Virus record (IMG/VR): IMGVR_UViG_3300048837_000251
Span: 1-21,784 of that record
DNA length: 21,784 nucleotides
Reading direction: 5' to 3' (one strand)
DNA from: a virus
Part shown: positions 7,543 to 13,363 of the stretch, piece by piece
Layout: each line of letters starts with the position of its first letter
Position numbering within the stretch: position 1 is the first letter of the stretch
Notes under the pieces: generated by a model
Told to the model about the DNA's origin: nothing
What the model saw: the letters and a program-made list of their open reading frames with translations, nothing else
Databases searched by the model: none
Position numbers and translations under genes: made by a program

Positions 7543-8107
7543 AATCGTAGTGCTTGTTTAGAAGCCGTTCTAGTAGTTCCGCTTCTACTTCGTTTCGAGG
7601 TGCGCCCAGTTGTGGGGCGTCGGTTTCCTCTGCACCGCCGATTTTATCGACTGTAGTTAGCCACCACTGGGCTACCGCCGTATTAGGTGGTATCTCTTTT
7701 AACTCGATGTACTTAGGCTGATTCGTTTCTGGGTTAATGATTTTGTAGTACTGTGGCATTTGCCCCATGATCGCTTTAGCTATCGTAATTTGGGCGCGTA
7801 ATGATACGTTCCGCTTTGCTAGATCAGTTACCCCCGAGAAGGTGGCAGACCGTCGGTTATAGTCCTGCCTCGTTTTCTCTGGTAGGTTTACTGCTTCTGC
7901 CGAGTCTTGCAGATTAACACCCATAGATACGTAGTACAAAAAGTCCCGTAGCATTTCGGGGGTTAGTGTTAATTTTTGCCCGCCTTTATTCTTACCCTTG
8001 GCACTAGTGCGGGTAGTTAGTTCGCTGGCGATTTGCTTATATAGCGCGTCGTTTGCATGATCTTTTACGAAGTCGTTTTCGTTTGGGCTAAGTACGAAGT
8101 CTGTCAT
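7511..8107 (-). CDS. Probable terminase small subunit
   Basis: A 198-aa protein directly before and overlapping the large terminase gene, the standard place for the DNA-recognition subunit. Residues about 47-85 (L-T-P-E-M-L-R-D-F-L-Y-Y-V-S-M-G-V, then A-V-N-L-P-E-K-T-R-Q-D-Y) look like a helix-turn-helix of the kind small terminases use to bind the packaging site. A central helical part (about 100-165) could form the oligomer ring, and an acidic helical tail could contact the large subunit. A perfect TATAAT lies 6 nt before the ATG and there is no Shine-Dalgarno, so a leaderless mRNA is expected. The assignment depends mainly on position and on the helix-turn-helix-like segment. Confidence 0.75.
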   Translation of the reverse strand: MTDFVLSPNENDFVKDHANDALYKQIASELTTRTSAKGKNKGGQKLTLTPEMLRDFLYYVSMGVNLQDSAEAVNLPEKTRQDYNRRSATFSGVTDLAKRNVSLRAQITIAKAIMGQMPQYYKIINPETNQPKYIELKEIPPNTAVAQWWLTTVDKIGGAEETDAPQLGAPRNEVEAELLERLLNKHYDYVESKKNTSK

Positions 8108-8113
8108 AGTTTC

Positions 8114-8143
8114 ATTATACCGATTTGTCGGGGGTAAGGTCTA
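8114..8143 (-). promoter_or_regulatory. Promoter for the terminase operon, leaderless
   Basis: On the minus strand TAGACC (complement of 8138-8143, 4 of 6), an 18-bp spacer and a perfect TATAAT (complement of 8114-8119), then 6 nt to the ATG at 8107. The -10 overlaps the TAA stop of the upstream 87-aa gene. A small inverted repeat CCGA/TCGG sits in the spacer. Confidence 0.55.
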
Positions 8144-8378
8144 ACACCTTTTGCCATTCGTCTATATCGCATTGGTCGCCTAGCTTTCCGTACATTTCGG
8201 GATACCTTCTAATTTCGTCCTGCATTTGTAATTGCGTTTCTGGTCGTAGTTTGTGCCAATCGTTTAAGATTCTCGTTACTAATATGCTAACTGCCGCTGT
8301 TCGGCGTCCCAGTGCATACCTAAAAGCGAAGAATAGTATATTTTCGTCGTCTGTATTTAAGTATTGGTTTTCGTTCAT
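8115..8378 (-). CDS. Small conserved phage protein, function unknown
   Basis: An 87-aa protein with N-terminal D-D-E-N-I-L-F-F-A-F-R-Y-A-L-G-R-R-T-A-A-V, then I-L-N-D-W and I-R-R-Y. I recognise this FRYALGR-containing pattern from many small uncharacterised phage proteins, but know of no biochemical role. It ends 8 nt before the small terminase start. A perfect TATAAT 29 nt upstream of its ATG gives a leader of about 21 nt, with two copies of TCTAAGG just before TTTATG, so this gene may use a Shine-Dalgarno, unlike its neighbours. Confidence 0.7.
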   Translation of the reverse strand: MNENQYLNTDDENILFFAFRYALGRRTAAVSILVTRILNDWHKLRPETQLQMQDEIRRYPEMYGKLGDQCDIDEWQKVLDLTPDKSV

Positions 8379-8406
8379 AAATCCTTAGACCTTAGACTAA
8401 GCGTTC

Positions 8407-8435
8407 ATTATATTAAGCCTATTTTGAGGATTCTA
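8407..8435 (-). promoter_or_regulatory. Promoter between the Fic gene and the 87-aa gene
   Basis: On the minus strand a perfect TATAAT (complement of 8407-8412) with TAGAAT 17 bp upstream (complement of 8430-8435, 3 of 6). The leader of about 21 nt carries the direct repeat TCTAAGG-TCTAAGG and the small inverted repeat CTTAG-T-CTAAG just before the ATG at 8378. The second repeat supplies an AAGGA close to the start codon. Confidence 0.5.
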
Positions 8436-8444
8436 CGGGGTCGC

Positions 8445-9059
8445 TTATTTGAACCAGGCGTAATATTGCTCTTTTTTACCTTCGTCGTGAATAATTAGAA
8501 GGGGTAGCCCCGCTTTTAAGCGTTGCCAGTTTAATATCATTCTACCAGTGCGGCCGTTGCCGTCTGCGAATGGGTGAATCTGTTCGTATTGAATGTGTAG
8601 CTGTTTGGTGTCTTCGTCGATTCTTGAACCAGGATAATTTACTTGCAGGTTGGCACGTTCTACCCAGGCTTTCATTAAATCGGGTACGTGACGCCATTCG
8701 ACACCTTCACCAGTAGCGACGAATTGCTTAATTAATCCTTTACCATCTGGCGTAATGCCGACTATTTTGTCGTAGCCGATTCGTACGTCGGTAGTGCGCC
8801 AGTAGCCGCGTTCGTTTGGTCGAAGCCGTTTAGCATGAAGCATTAATATTTTATGTAGCTTCAAGATCGAACCGCCCGTTAATTTCTTTTCCGCCCATAG
8901 GTTATGCCAGGCTATTAGTGACTGCTTTAGGTTTTCTGGTGTGTCTTCGCCTTCGATTGCGTTACTCTCTTTAATAAAATACTCGATTGCCATATCTGGG
9001 TTTAGATCAGGGCAGTAGTGACAATCGGGTAGGGTACAGACTGGCGGTAAGTATTGCAT
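8445..9059 (-). CDS. Fic-domain protein, probable AMPylase with built-in inhibitory helix
   Basis: A 204-aa Fic protein. The active-site loop H-P-F-A-D-G-N-G-R-T-G-R is at residues 162-173: His162 is the catalytic base, Asp166 binds metal, and the GNGRTGR part holds the nucleotide phosphates. Fic enzymes usually transfer AMP from ATP to a hydroxyl side chain of a target protein. An N-terminal S-N-A-I-E-G (32-37) matches the autoinhibitory [S/T]xxxE[G/N] motif, whose Glu36 would block productive ATP binding, as in class II Fic proteins. The first 20 residues carry C8, C13 and C16, possibly a metal site. The chain stops soon after Q-Y-Y-A-W-F-K, so the helix that usually closes the Fic core may be short. 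Its target is unknown. It lies between small phage genes and the packaging module. Confidence 0.92.
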   Translation of the reverse strand: MQYLPPVCTLPDCHYCPDLNPDMAIEYFIKESNAIEGEDTPENLKQSLIAWHNLWAEKKLTGGSILKLHKILMLHAKRLRPNERGYWRTTDVRIGYDKIVGITPDGKGLIKQFVATGEGVEWRHVPDLMKAWVERANLQVNYPGSRIDEDTKQLHIQYEQIHPFADGNGRTGRMILNWQRLKAGLPLLIIHDEGKKEQYYAWFK

Positions 9060-9061
9060 AG

Positions 9062-9322
9062 TTATAATTGTTTGGTTTCTTTTTCTACGTTTAACGGTTG
9101 CTGGCTGTAGGTCGTTTCTTGGGTCGGTGTAATAGTTACATTAGGGTACGACGTCTTAAATGCCTGAATTAACGCTATTACTGTTTTACTCAACACCTCG
9201 ACTATTTCTTTATTGCCGTTACTATCTACTGGGCTTTCACCTGTGAAGGTTAGCCGAACATCACTACTAAAAAATATAGTGCTTTTTGCGCCACGTGGCG
9301 TACTTTTAGTTTTTGTAGTCAT
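9062..9322 (-). CDS. Hypothetical protein, 86 aa
   Basis: Not recognised. The N-terminus is Thr/Lys-rich (M-T-T-K-T-K-S-T-P-R-G-A-K), followed by a strand-like stretch and a helical segment (about 38-55, E-V-L-S-K-T-V-I-A-L-I-Q-A-F-K). The C-terminal 25 residues are polar and rich in Thr and Gln. It ends 2 nt before the Fic gene and starts inside the small membrane gene at 9306-9461, so it belongs to a tightly packed operon with Fic. A CACGTG palindrome occupies codons 8-11. Confidence 0.6.
   Translation of the reverse strand: MTTKTKSTPRGAKSTIFFSSDVRLTFTGESPVDSNGNKEIVEVLSKTVIALIQAFKTSYPNVTITPTQETTYSQQPLNVEKETKQL
9289..9300. repeat. CACGTG palindrome, site C
   Basis: CGCCACGTGGCG, a perfect 12-bp palindrome near the start of the 86-aa gene, encoding P-R-G-A. 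The flank GTACTTTTA resembles the GTAAAAGTAA-type flank of site A read on the opposite strand. Confidence 0.65.
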
Positions 9323-9461
9323 TCCTTAGCTTCCGTTCGTATTTGTACCAGGCGTTTAATAAGATCATCATTATAGGCAGTAGCAATATGAAGGCTACTA
9401 TTTTTAATGCCGATACAATGAACTCGCCCGCTTCTAGTATCATGTCTTCAATTTCTTTCAT
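9306..9461 (-). CDS. Small single-pass membrane protein, 51 aa
   Basis: The ATG at 9459-9461 overlaps the end of the 70-aa gene, and the stop at 9306-9308 lies inside the next gene, so three genes overlap in a chain. Residues about 13-36 (F-I-V-S-A-L-K-I-V-A-F-I-L-L-L-P-I-M-M-I-L-L) form one hydrophobic segment, flanked by an acidic N-terminus (E-I-E-D-M) and a basic C-terminus (K-Y-E-R-K-L-R). AGGGAAA directly precedes the ATG. One-helix phage proteins of this size include holins, lysis regulators and superinfection factors; nothing here decides between them. Confidence 0.6.
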   Translation of the reverse strand: MKEIEDMILEAGEFIVSALKIVAFILLLPIMMILLNAWYKYERKLRNDYKN

Positions 9462-9660
9462 TTTCCCTAGCTTCTACCCGTTCCCAGGTGTCGTATAAAT
9501 CAAGTTTAGCTAGTTGCTTGTTACCCCAGTAAATCTCTAGTCTAATAAATTCGTATTTTCTGAACTGGGCGTTATCCCGCATAATTGCCGTACCTATATT
9601 TAGTTTCCAGATATTTAAGTGAAAGTCTAGGATAGGCCAGCGCGTAGGTTTTATTTGCAT
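9448..9660 (-). CDS. Hypothetical protein, 70 aa
   Basis: Not recognised. A small protein rich in aromatic and branched residues, with probable beta strands (Y-E-F-I-R-L-E-I-Y-W, L-A-K-L-D-L-Y) and a charged C-terminus (E-R-V-E-A-R-E-N-E-R-N). It begins one base after the methionine aminopeptidase stop (TAA-T-ATG) and overlaps the small membrane gene downstream, so it is part of the same operon. Confidence 0.6.
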   Translation of the reverse strand: MQIKPTRWPILDFHLNIWKLNIGTAIMRDNAQFRKYEFIRLEIYWGNKQLAKLDLYDTWERVEARENERN

Positions 9661-9661
9661 A

Positions 9662-10447
9662 TTACGCCTTTATAAAATGGTCTGTTAATATTTCGTGTCC
9701 GTCTTCGGTGACTAATACCATGTGTTCAAACATGGCGCTAAAACCATTGTCACGGGTTAAGATCGTCCAGCCGTCGCCAGATTGTTTACCGCCCCTATCC
9801 TTAAAACTTATAATAGGTTCGATACAAATTACCTCGCCCGCTTTTAGTGTTCGCATTCCGAAGCGCTGTAGGTACTGTTTATCGTGGCTGTAGAAGTTTG
9901 GTATAGTTGGTTCTTGGTGCATTTCTTCGCCGATACCGTGACCACTGAACACCTGGCACGTTACAAATTTATTAGCCTGGGTGTACTTGTCGATTGCCTT
10001 ACCGATATTAGTAACTAGCGCACCTGCTCTAACCTCATTTATTCCAATATAGACGGCGCGGTTAGCGTAGCGTAATAGTCGTTCGTGTTTTTCTTCGACT
10101 GAGCCGACGGGTACAGTTATCGCACAATCACCGCAAGCACCGTTAAATATTATGCCAATATCCAGGGTAATAATATCGCCTTCTTTTAGTGCGTAGTCGT
10201 CTGGTATGCCGTGGGCGATTTCGTTATTAACGCTTGTACACAATACGGCGGGGTAGGGGGTACTAGCCCAGTCTGGCTTATATCCAAGGTTGTAGGGCTT
10301 TGCCTGTAGCTTGTCTACCAGCCTGGCCGCGAAAAAGTCTAGTTCGTTTGTCGTTACGCCGACTTTAACTTCTGCCGCTGTTTGTGCAATTATTGAACTG
10401 GCTACTAATGCCGCGTCCCTCATTTTTTGAATGTGTTCGTTATTCAT
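9662..10447 (-). CDS. map: Type I methionine aminopeptidase, phage-encoded
   Basis: A complete 261-aa MetAP, close to the length of bacterial housekeeping enzymes. It removes the initiator Met from new proteins using two metal ions. All five metal ligands are present: Asp96 (L-D-I-G), Asp107 (G-D-C-A-I-T), His170 (S-G-H-G-I-G), Glu210 (C-I-E-P-I) and Glu241 (F-E-H-M-V-L). The substrate-site His79 (N-E-I-A-H-G-I-P) and His177 (M-H-Q-E-P) are also present. Spacing is almost that of E. coli MetAP. There is no N-terminal SH3 or zinc extension. The start overlaps the 63-aa gene by 4 nt. A phage copy is unusual: it could process phage proteins or replace a limiting host activity, perhaps relevant where many mRNAs begin directly at AUG. 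No decay is visible. Confidence 0.95.
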   Translation of the reverse strand: MNNEHIQKMRDAALVASSIIAQTAAEVKVGVTTNELDFFAARLVDKLQAKPYNLGYKPDWASTPYPAVLCTSVNNEIAHGIPDDYALKEGDIITLDIGIIFNGACGDCAITVPVGSVEEKHERLLRYANRAVYIGINEVRAGALVTNIGKAIDKYTQANKFVTCQVFSGHGIGEEMHQEPTIPNFYSHDKQYLQRFGMRTLKAGEVICIEPIISFKDRGGKQSGDGWTILTRDNGFSAMFEHMVLVTEDGHEILTDHFIKA

Positions 10448-10635
10448 ATATTTTTTAATTCTTCGTCTAGCATTTTACCAAGATAATCAAATATCATCTT
10501 ACCCACGAATAATCTGCCGTAGTCTGTTAGTTCAATGTCTGGCGACTCTATGGATTCTACGCCAACTAAAAAAGTAATAGTTTCACCCGCTTTAATATCT
10601 CGCTTTGCTACGCCGATAGGCTTATCGTTCGACAT
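10444..10635 (-). CDS. Small protein with SAF-like segment, 63 aa
   Basis: Residues about 6-22 (P-I-G-V-A-K-R-D-I-K-A-G-E-T-I-T) resemble the beta-clip SAF type of fold ('a-x-r-d-I-k-x-G-e-x-i'), followed by a strand and a C-terminal helix (V-G-K-M-I-F-D-Y-L-G-K-M-L-D-E-E-L). Function unknown; the resemblance is short. Its ATG lies within the last codons of the J-domain gene, behind AAAGGA, a good Shine-Dalgarno, and its stop overlaps the MetAP start, so it joins the two in one operon. Confidence 0.6.
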   Translation of the reverse strand: MSNDKPIGVAKRDIKAGETITFLVGVESIESPDIELTDYGRLFVGKMIFDYLGKMLDEELKNI

Positions 10636-11137
10636 TTTTTTCCTTTCGAATAATCTCTATTGCTTTGTTTAGCTCTAACATTTTTTCTTCTGAACCTGTC
10701 GCGGTATCAGGGTGGGCGGTTCGGGCTTTGGCCTTAAATGCCGCTTCGATTACTTCCATTGGCTGATTGTCGTACACTCCTAAAACTTCGTACGGGTTAA
10801 AAACCTCTGGGGCTTGAAGCTGTGCATATGCCGACTGCAATACTTCACCAATTCCGCGCCGTTCATTCATTCGCATAGACTCAATGGCAAGAAATAGTAC
10901 CCGCAAGTTATCGACTGCCCTACTTTGTTTATTCATCATTAAAGAAACGGTTTTACCGTCTTTTTGGTACGTAAGGGTTACTGTTCGGTCTGCCTCTGCT
11001 TGGTTCATGCCTTCCAACCTAGCACCGCGGGGATAATTAGTATCCCAGTTACTTACTCCCCAGTTTTCAAATTCTGCGGCTAAGTCGTTTTGTGTAGCCG
11101 ACCATGATTTAGGTGTCTTGATTTTGTACTCTCTCAT
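10622..11137 (-). CDS. J-domain (DnaJ-like) protein, 171 aa
   Basis: The C-terminal part (about 114-168) is a J-domain: N-P-Y-E-V-L-G-V at the start, a helix with E-A-A-F-K-A-K-A-R, then the invariant H-P-D at 142-144 and a helix with L-N-K-A-I-E-I-I-R. J-domains stimulate the ATPase of Hsp70/DnaK and bring clients to it. The 110-residue N-terminal part is not a Gly/Phe or zinc-finger DnaJ region; it has a conserved-looking N-Y-P-R-G-A-R-L and alternating strands, perhaps the client-binding part. Unlike cellular DnaJ the J-domain is at the C-terminus. AAGGAT precedes the ATG, which overlaps the upstream stop. Likely role: redirecting host DnaK to phage replication or assembly (inference). Confidence 0.85.
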   Translation of the reverse strand: MREYKIKTPKSWSATQNDLAAEFENWGVSNWDTNYPRGARLEGMNQAEADRTVTLTYQKDGKTVSLMMNKQSRAVDNLRVLFLAIESMRMNERRGIGEVLQSAYAQLQAPEVFNPYEVLGVYDNQPMEVIEAAFKAKARTAHPDTATGSEEKMLELNKAIEIIRKEKNVER

Positions 11138-11358
11138 TTTGTTTTATCCTTCTTCTTCAAGGCATTACTGCGTAACCTAATATATAACTGCAAGTCTGCC
11201 GATAGAATACATTTTGTACCCGCGCTACTTAGGTAATGTGGCTTATTCCCGAACCATTTTATAAACGCGCTGTATTCTTCGGGTTTTATTACCTTTTTTA
11301 TTTCTGCTAGTGCGTACCCTAGCCCATCTATTAAAGTTAATTTAGCTCTATCAATCAT
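11134..11358 (-). CDS. Hypothetical protein, 74 aa
   Basis: Not recognised. Predominantly helical with a basic C-terminus (N-A-L-K-K-K-D-K-T-K) and a central W-F-G-N-K-P-H-Y-L. Its stop overlaps the J-domain start (ATGA), so the two are coupled. It follows the 126-nt gap that holds no intact gene. No promoter or Shine-Dalgarno is obvious before its ATG. Confidence 0.6.
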   Translation of the reverse strand: MIDRAKLTLIDGLGYALAEIKKVIKPEEYSAFIKWFGNKPHYLSSAGTKCILSADLQLYIRLRSNALKKKDKTK

Positions 11359-11368
11359 ACTTTTTGTA

Positions 11369-11455
11369 CTAAGCGCCTAGCACTCGGTCTACCTTATTGC
11401 TATGTTCGCTTCCGTCCTGTTTAGCTTGATTCCATCGGTCTATTAGGCTATGTGT
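11369..11455 (-). pseudogene. Coding-like remnant without a start, in a 126-nt gap
   Basis: The gap 11359-11484 has no intact gene. On the minus strand one frame stays open for 28 codons with a protein-like reading (begins THSLIDRWNQAKQDGSEHSN, ends KVDRVLGA, stop at 11369-11371) but is closed upstream by TAA and has no ATG, GTG or TTG. Just upstream, in the frame of the HTH gene past its TGA, another protein-like stretch (FGHLGTNGSKHIA) is readable. Together they look like a longer C-terminus broken by a nonsense codon and a -1 shift, or a degraded small gene. A structured leader RNA is an alternative: GACCGA occurs twice and can pair with TCGGTC. Confidence 0.3.
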
Positions 11456-11484
11456 TTACTGCCATTAGTGCCTAAATGACCGAA

Positions 11485-12006
11485 TCAGTTATTAACTAAG
11501 TGCGCTTTTACGTGCCTGCCGTCTTCTTTAGCGTTGCTGATGTACCATAATCGTAGGTTCGTATCGAATGAAAGTTCAGGTTTTGGCGGTACGTGCTTGT
11601 CGTCGTCGATTAAATCTTCCTTATTTGGCTTTGCCATTACTCCCAACTTCTCTACGCTCCATGATTCGTCGTGGGCGCGTTGTAGTAGTAAGTGCCTGTC
11701 TTCATTGGCGGCTACTTCTCTAAAATGTGACCACGATAAGAACTTATACGCTTCCCTGATTTCTAATGGGAACGCCAGCGAAACATCTTTATACCGTCGT
11801 AGTGTGGCTATCTTGATACCAATACCGCGGGCTAGGTCTGGTAGGAACTTCTTACCCATTAGGCGGGTAAACTCTACTGCCAGGTCGCCGAACTCCCATT
11901 GTAAATTATCGGCTTTTTCTCTTAAATCCATTCCCCGCTGTATAAAGTCTTCAAACGATTCTTGATCTATTATTACTTCTGATTGGATTTGTGGTAAGTC
12001 GTTCAT
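11485..12006 (-). CDS. DNA-binding protein with ParB-type helix-turn-helix
   Basis: A 173-aa protein. Residues about 58-82 (L-A-R-G-I-G-I-K-I-A-T-L-R-R-Y-K-D-V) form a helix-turn-helix. The block that follows (F-L-S-W-S-H-F-R-E-V-A, then L-L-Q-R-A-H-D-E-S-W-S-V-E-K-L) is the pattern seen after the HTH in ParB/KorB-like and related plasmid and phage DNA-binding proteins. The N-terminal nuclease/CTPase domain of true ParB (GxxR) is absent, so this is an HTH-only relative. The C-terminus is polar and may be truncated, since protein-like sequence continues past the TGA. It is a candidate to bind one of the palindromic DNA motifs in this window (inference). It starts 4 nt after the 224-aa gene and has no Shine-Dalgarno. 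Confidence 0.65.
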   Translation of the reverse strand: MNDLPQIQSEVIIDQESFEDFIQRGMDLREKADNLQWEFGDLAVEFTRLMGKKFLPDLARGIGIKIATLRRYKDVSLAFPLEIREAYKFLSWSHFREVAANEDRHLLLQRAHDESWSVEKLGVMAKPNKEDLIDDDKHVPPKPELSFDTNLRLWYISNAKEDGRHVKAHLVNN

Positions 12007-12010
12007 ATAT

Positions 12011-12685
12011 TTATTTTTCCCCGAATACCTTACCTGCTATTTCGACTAGATCGTCTTCGTTTTCTTCACGGTCTAGCTTCGGCGCGAAGTCTAGGTATGA
12101 TTCGAATGCGGTTTGTTTGTCTTCGTCACTTAGCGGCGTAGGCTCTAGGTGTGCTTCGACCACCCAGTACGTTACGTTCCTTAATCCCTGCGCTGTTTCT
12201 TTTGGCTTCTCGACTTCTGCACTTGAAATATATACGGGGTAATCCCATGCGTTTTTAGCGCCCTTCGTTTCCAGTTCTTCGAATATTTTCCCGAATGCTG
12301 AAAATGAAGTGATAGGCACACTTAAAATAAATGGCTTTTGTCGTTCCAGATTAATAGCTAGAATCTGTAGGCTTACCACCTTTTCGATTCTGCCGTCTTC
12401 TTGGCGCTGAACTCTAACGCTACGTTTTGCCCGTAGTATTACGATACGAAGTTCGTTTACTGCTTGGCGAATATCTGGCATTAAAAAGCTACCATTTGCG
12501 GCTCGTTTGCCGTCTGGTAATGTCGCCTTCTCTGTTTGTGGGTGAACGAATTTATAAAATGGTACGGGGATTATTGAACGTGGGACGTCTTCAAGCCCAG
12601 TTAGTAAAAATGTTCTAACTTGCTGTTTTTGGTTCAGTACTTCGGTAGACCCTTCGACGTGAGGGGCGTTAGCTTTTTTTGTCAT
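12011..12685 (-). CDS. Possible ssDNA-binding or recombination accessory protein, 224 aa
   Basis: Not firmly recognised. The layout resembles phage proteins often encoded near recombinases and annotated as ssDNA-binding-type. There is a central beta-rich part with P-F-I-L-S-V-P-I-T-S-F near 135, a helix F-G-K-I-F-E-E-L and a strand P-V-Y-I-S-S-A-E-V. A further strand R-N-V-T-Y-W-V-V-E-A near 185 follows, then an acidic tail (about 195-220, D-R-E-E-N-E-D-D). An acidic C-terminus is usual in SSB proteins. AAAGGG precedes its ATG. It lies directly after the 98-aa HTH gene under the shared-operator promoter at 13004-13037, and before the ParB-HTH-like gene. Function is inferred. Confidence 0.45.
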   Translation of the reverse strand: MTKKANAPHVEGSTEVLNQKQQVRTFLLTGLEDVPRSIIPVPFYKFVHPQTEKATLPDGKRAANGSFLMPDIRQAVNELRIVILRAKRSVRVQRQEDGRIEKVVSLQILAINLERQKPFILSVPITSFSAFGKIFEELETKGAKNAWDYPVYISSAEVEKPKETAQGLRNVTYWVVEAHLEPTPLSDEDKQTAFESYLDFAPKLDREENEDDLVEIAGKVFGEK

Positions 12686-12700
12686 ATACCCTTTTAACTA

Positions 12701-12997
12701 TTAACTTTTCTTCTCGGATTCGACGCCGTGAAAAAATGGTTTAGAAGCCCTGAACTTTTTAGGTTTCGTGCTTGGCTTCTTGTGTCTAGGTACACCCATA
12801 CGCTCTAATCTGTCGTATAGGTTTTTTGGTGAAGAACCATACTTACCGACAAGATCAGACATGGTTAGACCATTTTCGGGCATTCCCGCGTAGTCAATCG
12901 CAAGCTGTTTGTTTTCTTCGGGGTTTGGCTGTGGGCCACGACCGCCGTTTACTTCGGTTAATATGTTTAATTCGCTGATGTTTAATTTAATTGCCAT
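12701..12997 (-). CDS. Small helix-turn-helix protein, candidate regulator
   Basis: A 98-aa basic protein. Residues about 43-72 (L-T-M-S-D-L-V-G-K-Y-G-S-S-P-K-N-L-Y-D-R) are a helix-turn-helix of the homeodomain-like/resolvase-tail type, followed by a Lys/Pro-rich tail with R-A-S-K-P-F-F-H-G. It is the first gene after one of the three promoters that share the TTGACACGGTGGGT block, and its ATG is 6 nt past the -10, so it is probably made from a leaderless mRNA. That position makes it a natural candidate for an autoregulated repressor or activator of the three-promoter set; nothing in the sequence proves it. Confidence 0.65.
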   Translation of the reverse strand: MAIKLNISELNILTEVNGGRGPQPNPEENKQLAIDYAGMPENGLTMSDLVGKYGSSPKNLYDRLERMGVPRHKKPSTKPKKFRASKPFFHGVESEKKS

Positions 12998-13003
12998 AAT
13001 TTT

Positions 13004-13037
13004 ATATTACTTATTTATACCCACCGTGTCAAGTGGG
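13004..13037 (-). promoter_or_regulatory. Shared-operator promoter 2, before the HTH gene
   Basis: On the minus strand TTGACA (complement of 13027-13032, perfect), a 17-bp spacer and TAATAT (complement of 13004-13009), then 6 nt to the ATG at 12997. The -35 lies inside CCCAC-TTGACACG-GTGGG, an inverted repeat with 5-bp arms. The block TTGACACGGTGGGT is identical in the promoters at 15876-15909 and 19437-19470. A transcript would start on the initiation codon. Confidence 0.82.
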
Positions 13038-13038
13038 G

Positions 13039-13254
13039 TTATATTAGATTCCTTTTTACTATTTCTGCTCTCAATGCCTCTACTTTTTCGGCTAACTCTA
13101 CGTCGTATTCAGACATAAAAGAATCTTGCTTCGCCGCTTCCATTCTCTTTTTATAGTATGCGTAGCTATTGAGTAGGTACGCGTCTACCATTTTAGAGAT
13201 TACTACTACTTCGCCTTTATTGTTTAGGTAGCTTGTTAGCCTGGGTTTTGCCAT
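13039..13254 (-). CDS. Hypothetical protein, 71 aa
   Basis: Not recognised. Short strand pair (R-L-T-S-Y-L-N-N-K-G-E-V-V-V-I) followed by helices rich in Lys/Glu (Y-Y-K-K-R-M-E-A-A-K-Q and E-L-A-E-K-V-E-A-L-R-A-E-I-V), typical of small soluble phage proteins. It overlaps the membrane gene upstream by 38 nt, and its stop lies immediately before the shared-operator promoter 2, so it closes its operon. An AGGA is present but 12 nt or more from the ATG. Confidence 0.6.
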   Translation of the reverse strand: MAKPRLTSYLNNKGEVVVISKMVDAYLLNSYAYYKKRMEAAKQDSFMSEYDVELAEKVEALRAEIVKRNLI

Positions 13255-13363
13255 TATTTCTCACTTCCTGAAAATTTACTAACCACTGTACGCCCTTAAA
13301 AACGGCGAATAAAAGCAGTCCGTTAATACAGACCACCAATAAAAGCGCGTAAAGTAAAGTCAT
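13217..13363 (-). CDS. Small single-pass membrane protein, 48 aa
   Basis: Starts at the ATG at 13361-13363, overlapping the stop of the HNH-like gene (TTATGAC), with GAAGGG just upstream. Residues 2-29 are hydrophobic (T-L-L-Y-A-L-L-L-V-V-C-I-N-G-L-L-L-F-A-V-F) and the rest is polar and basic (N-N-G-K-T-Q-A-N-K-L). A longer upstream start at 13489 exists, but it would overlap the HNH-like gene by 130 nt and produce a Cys-rich out-of-frame leader, so I reject it. Function unknown. Confidence 0.65.
   Translation of the reverse strand: MTLLYALLLVVCINGLLLFAVFKGVQWLVNFQEVRNNGKTQANKLPKQ

Noticed and set aside
11359-11484. tRNA in the 126-nt gap
   Set aside because: No acceptor stem, T-arm or anticodon arm could be fitted on either strand.
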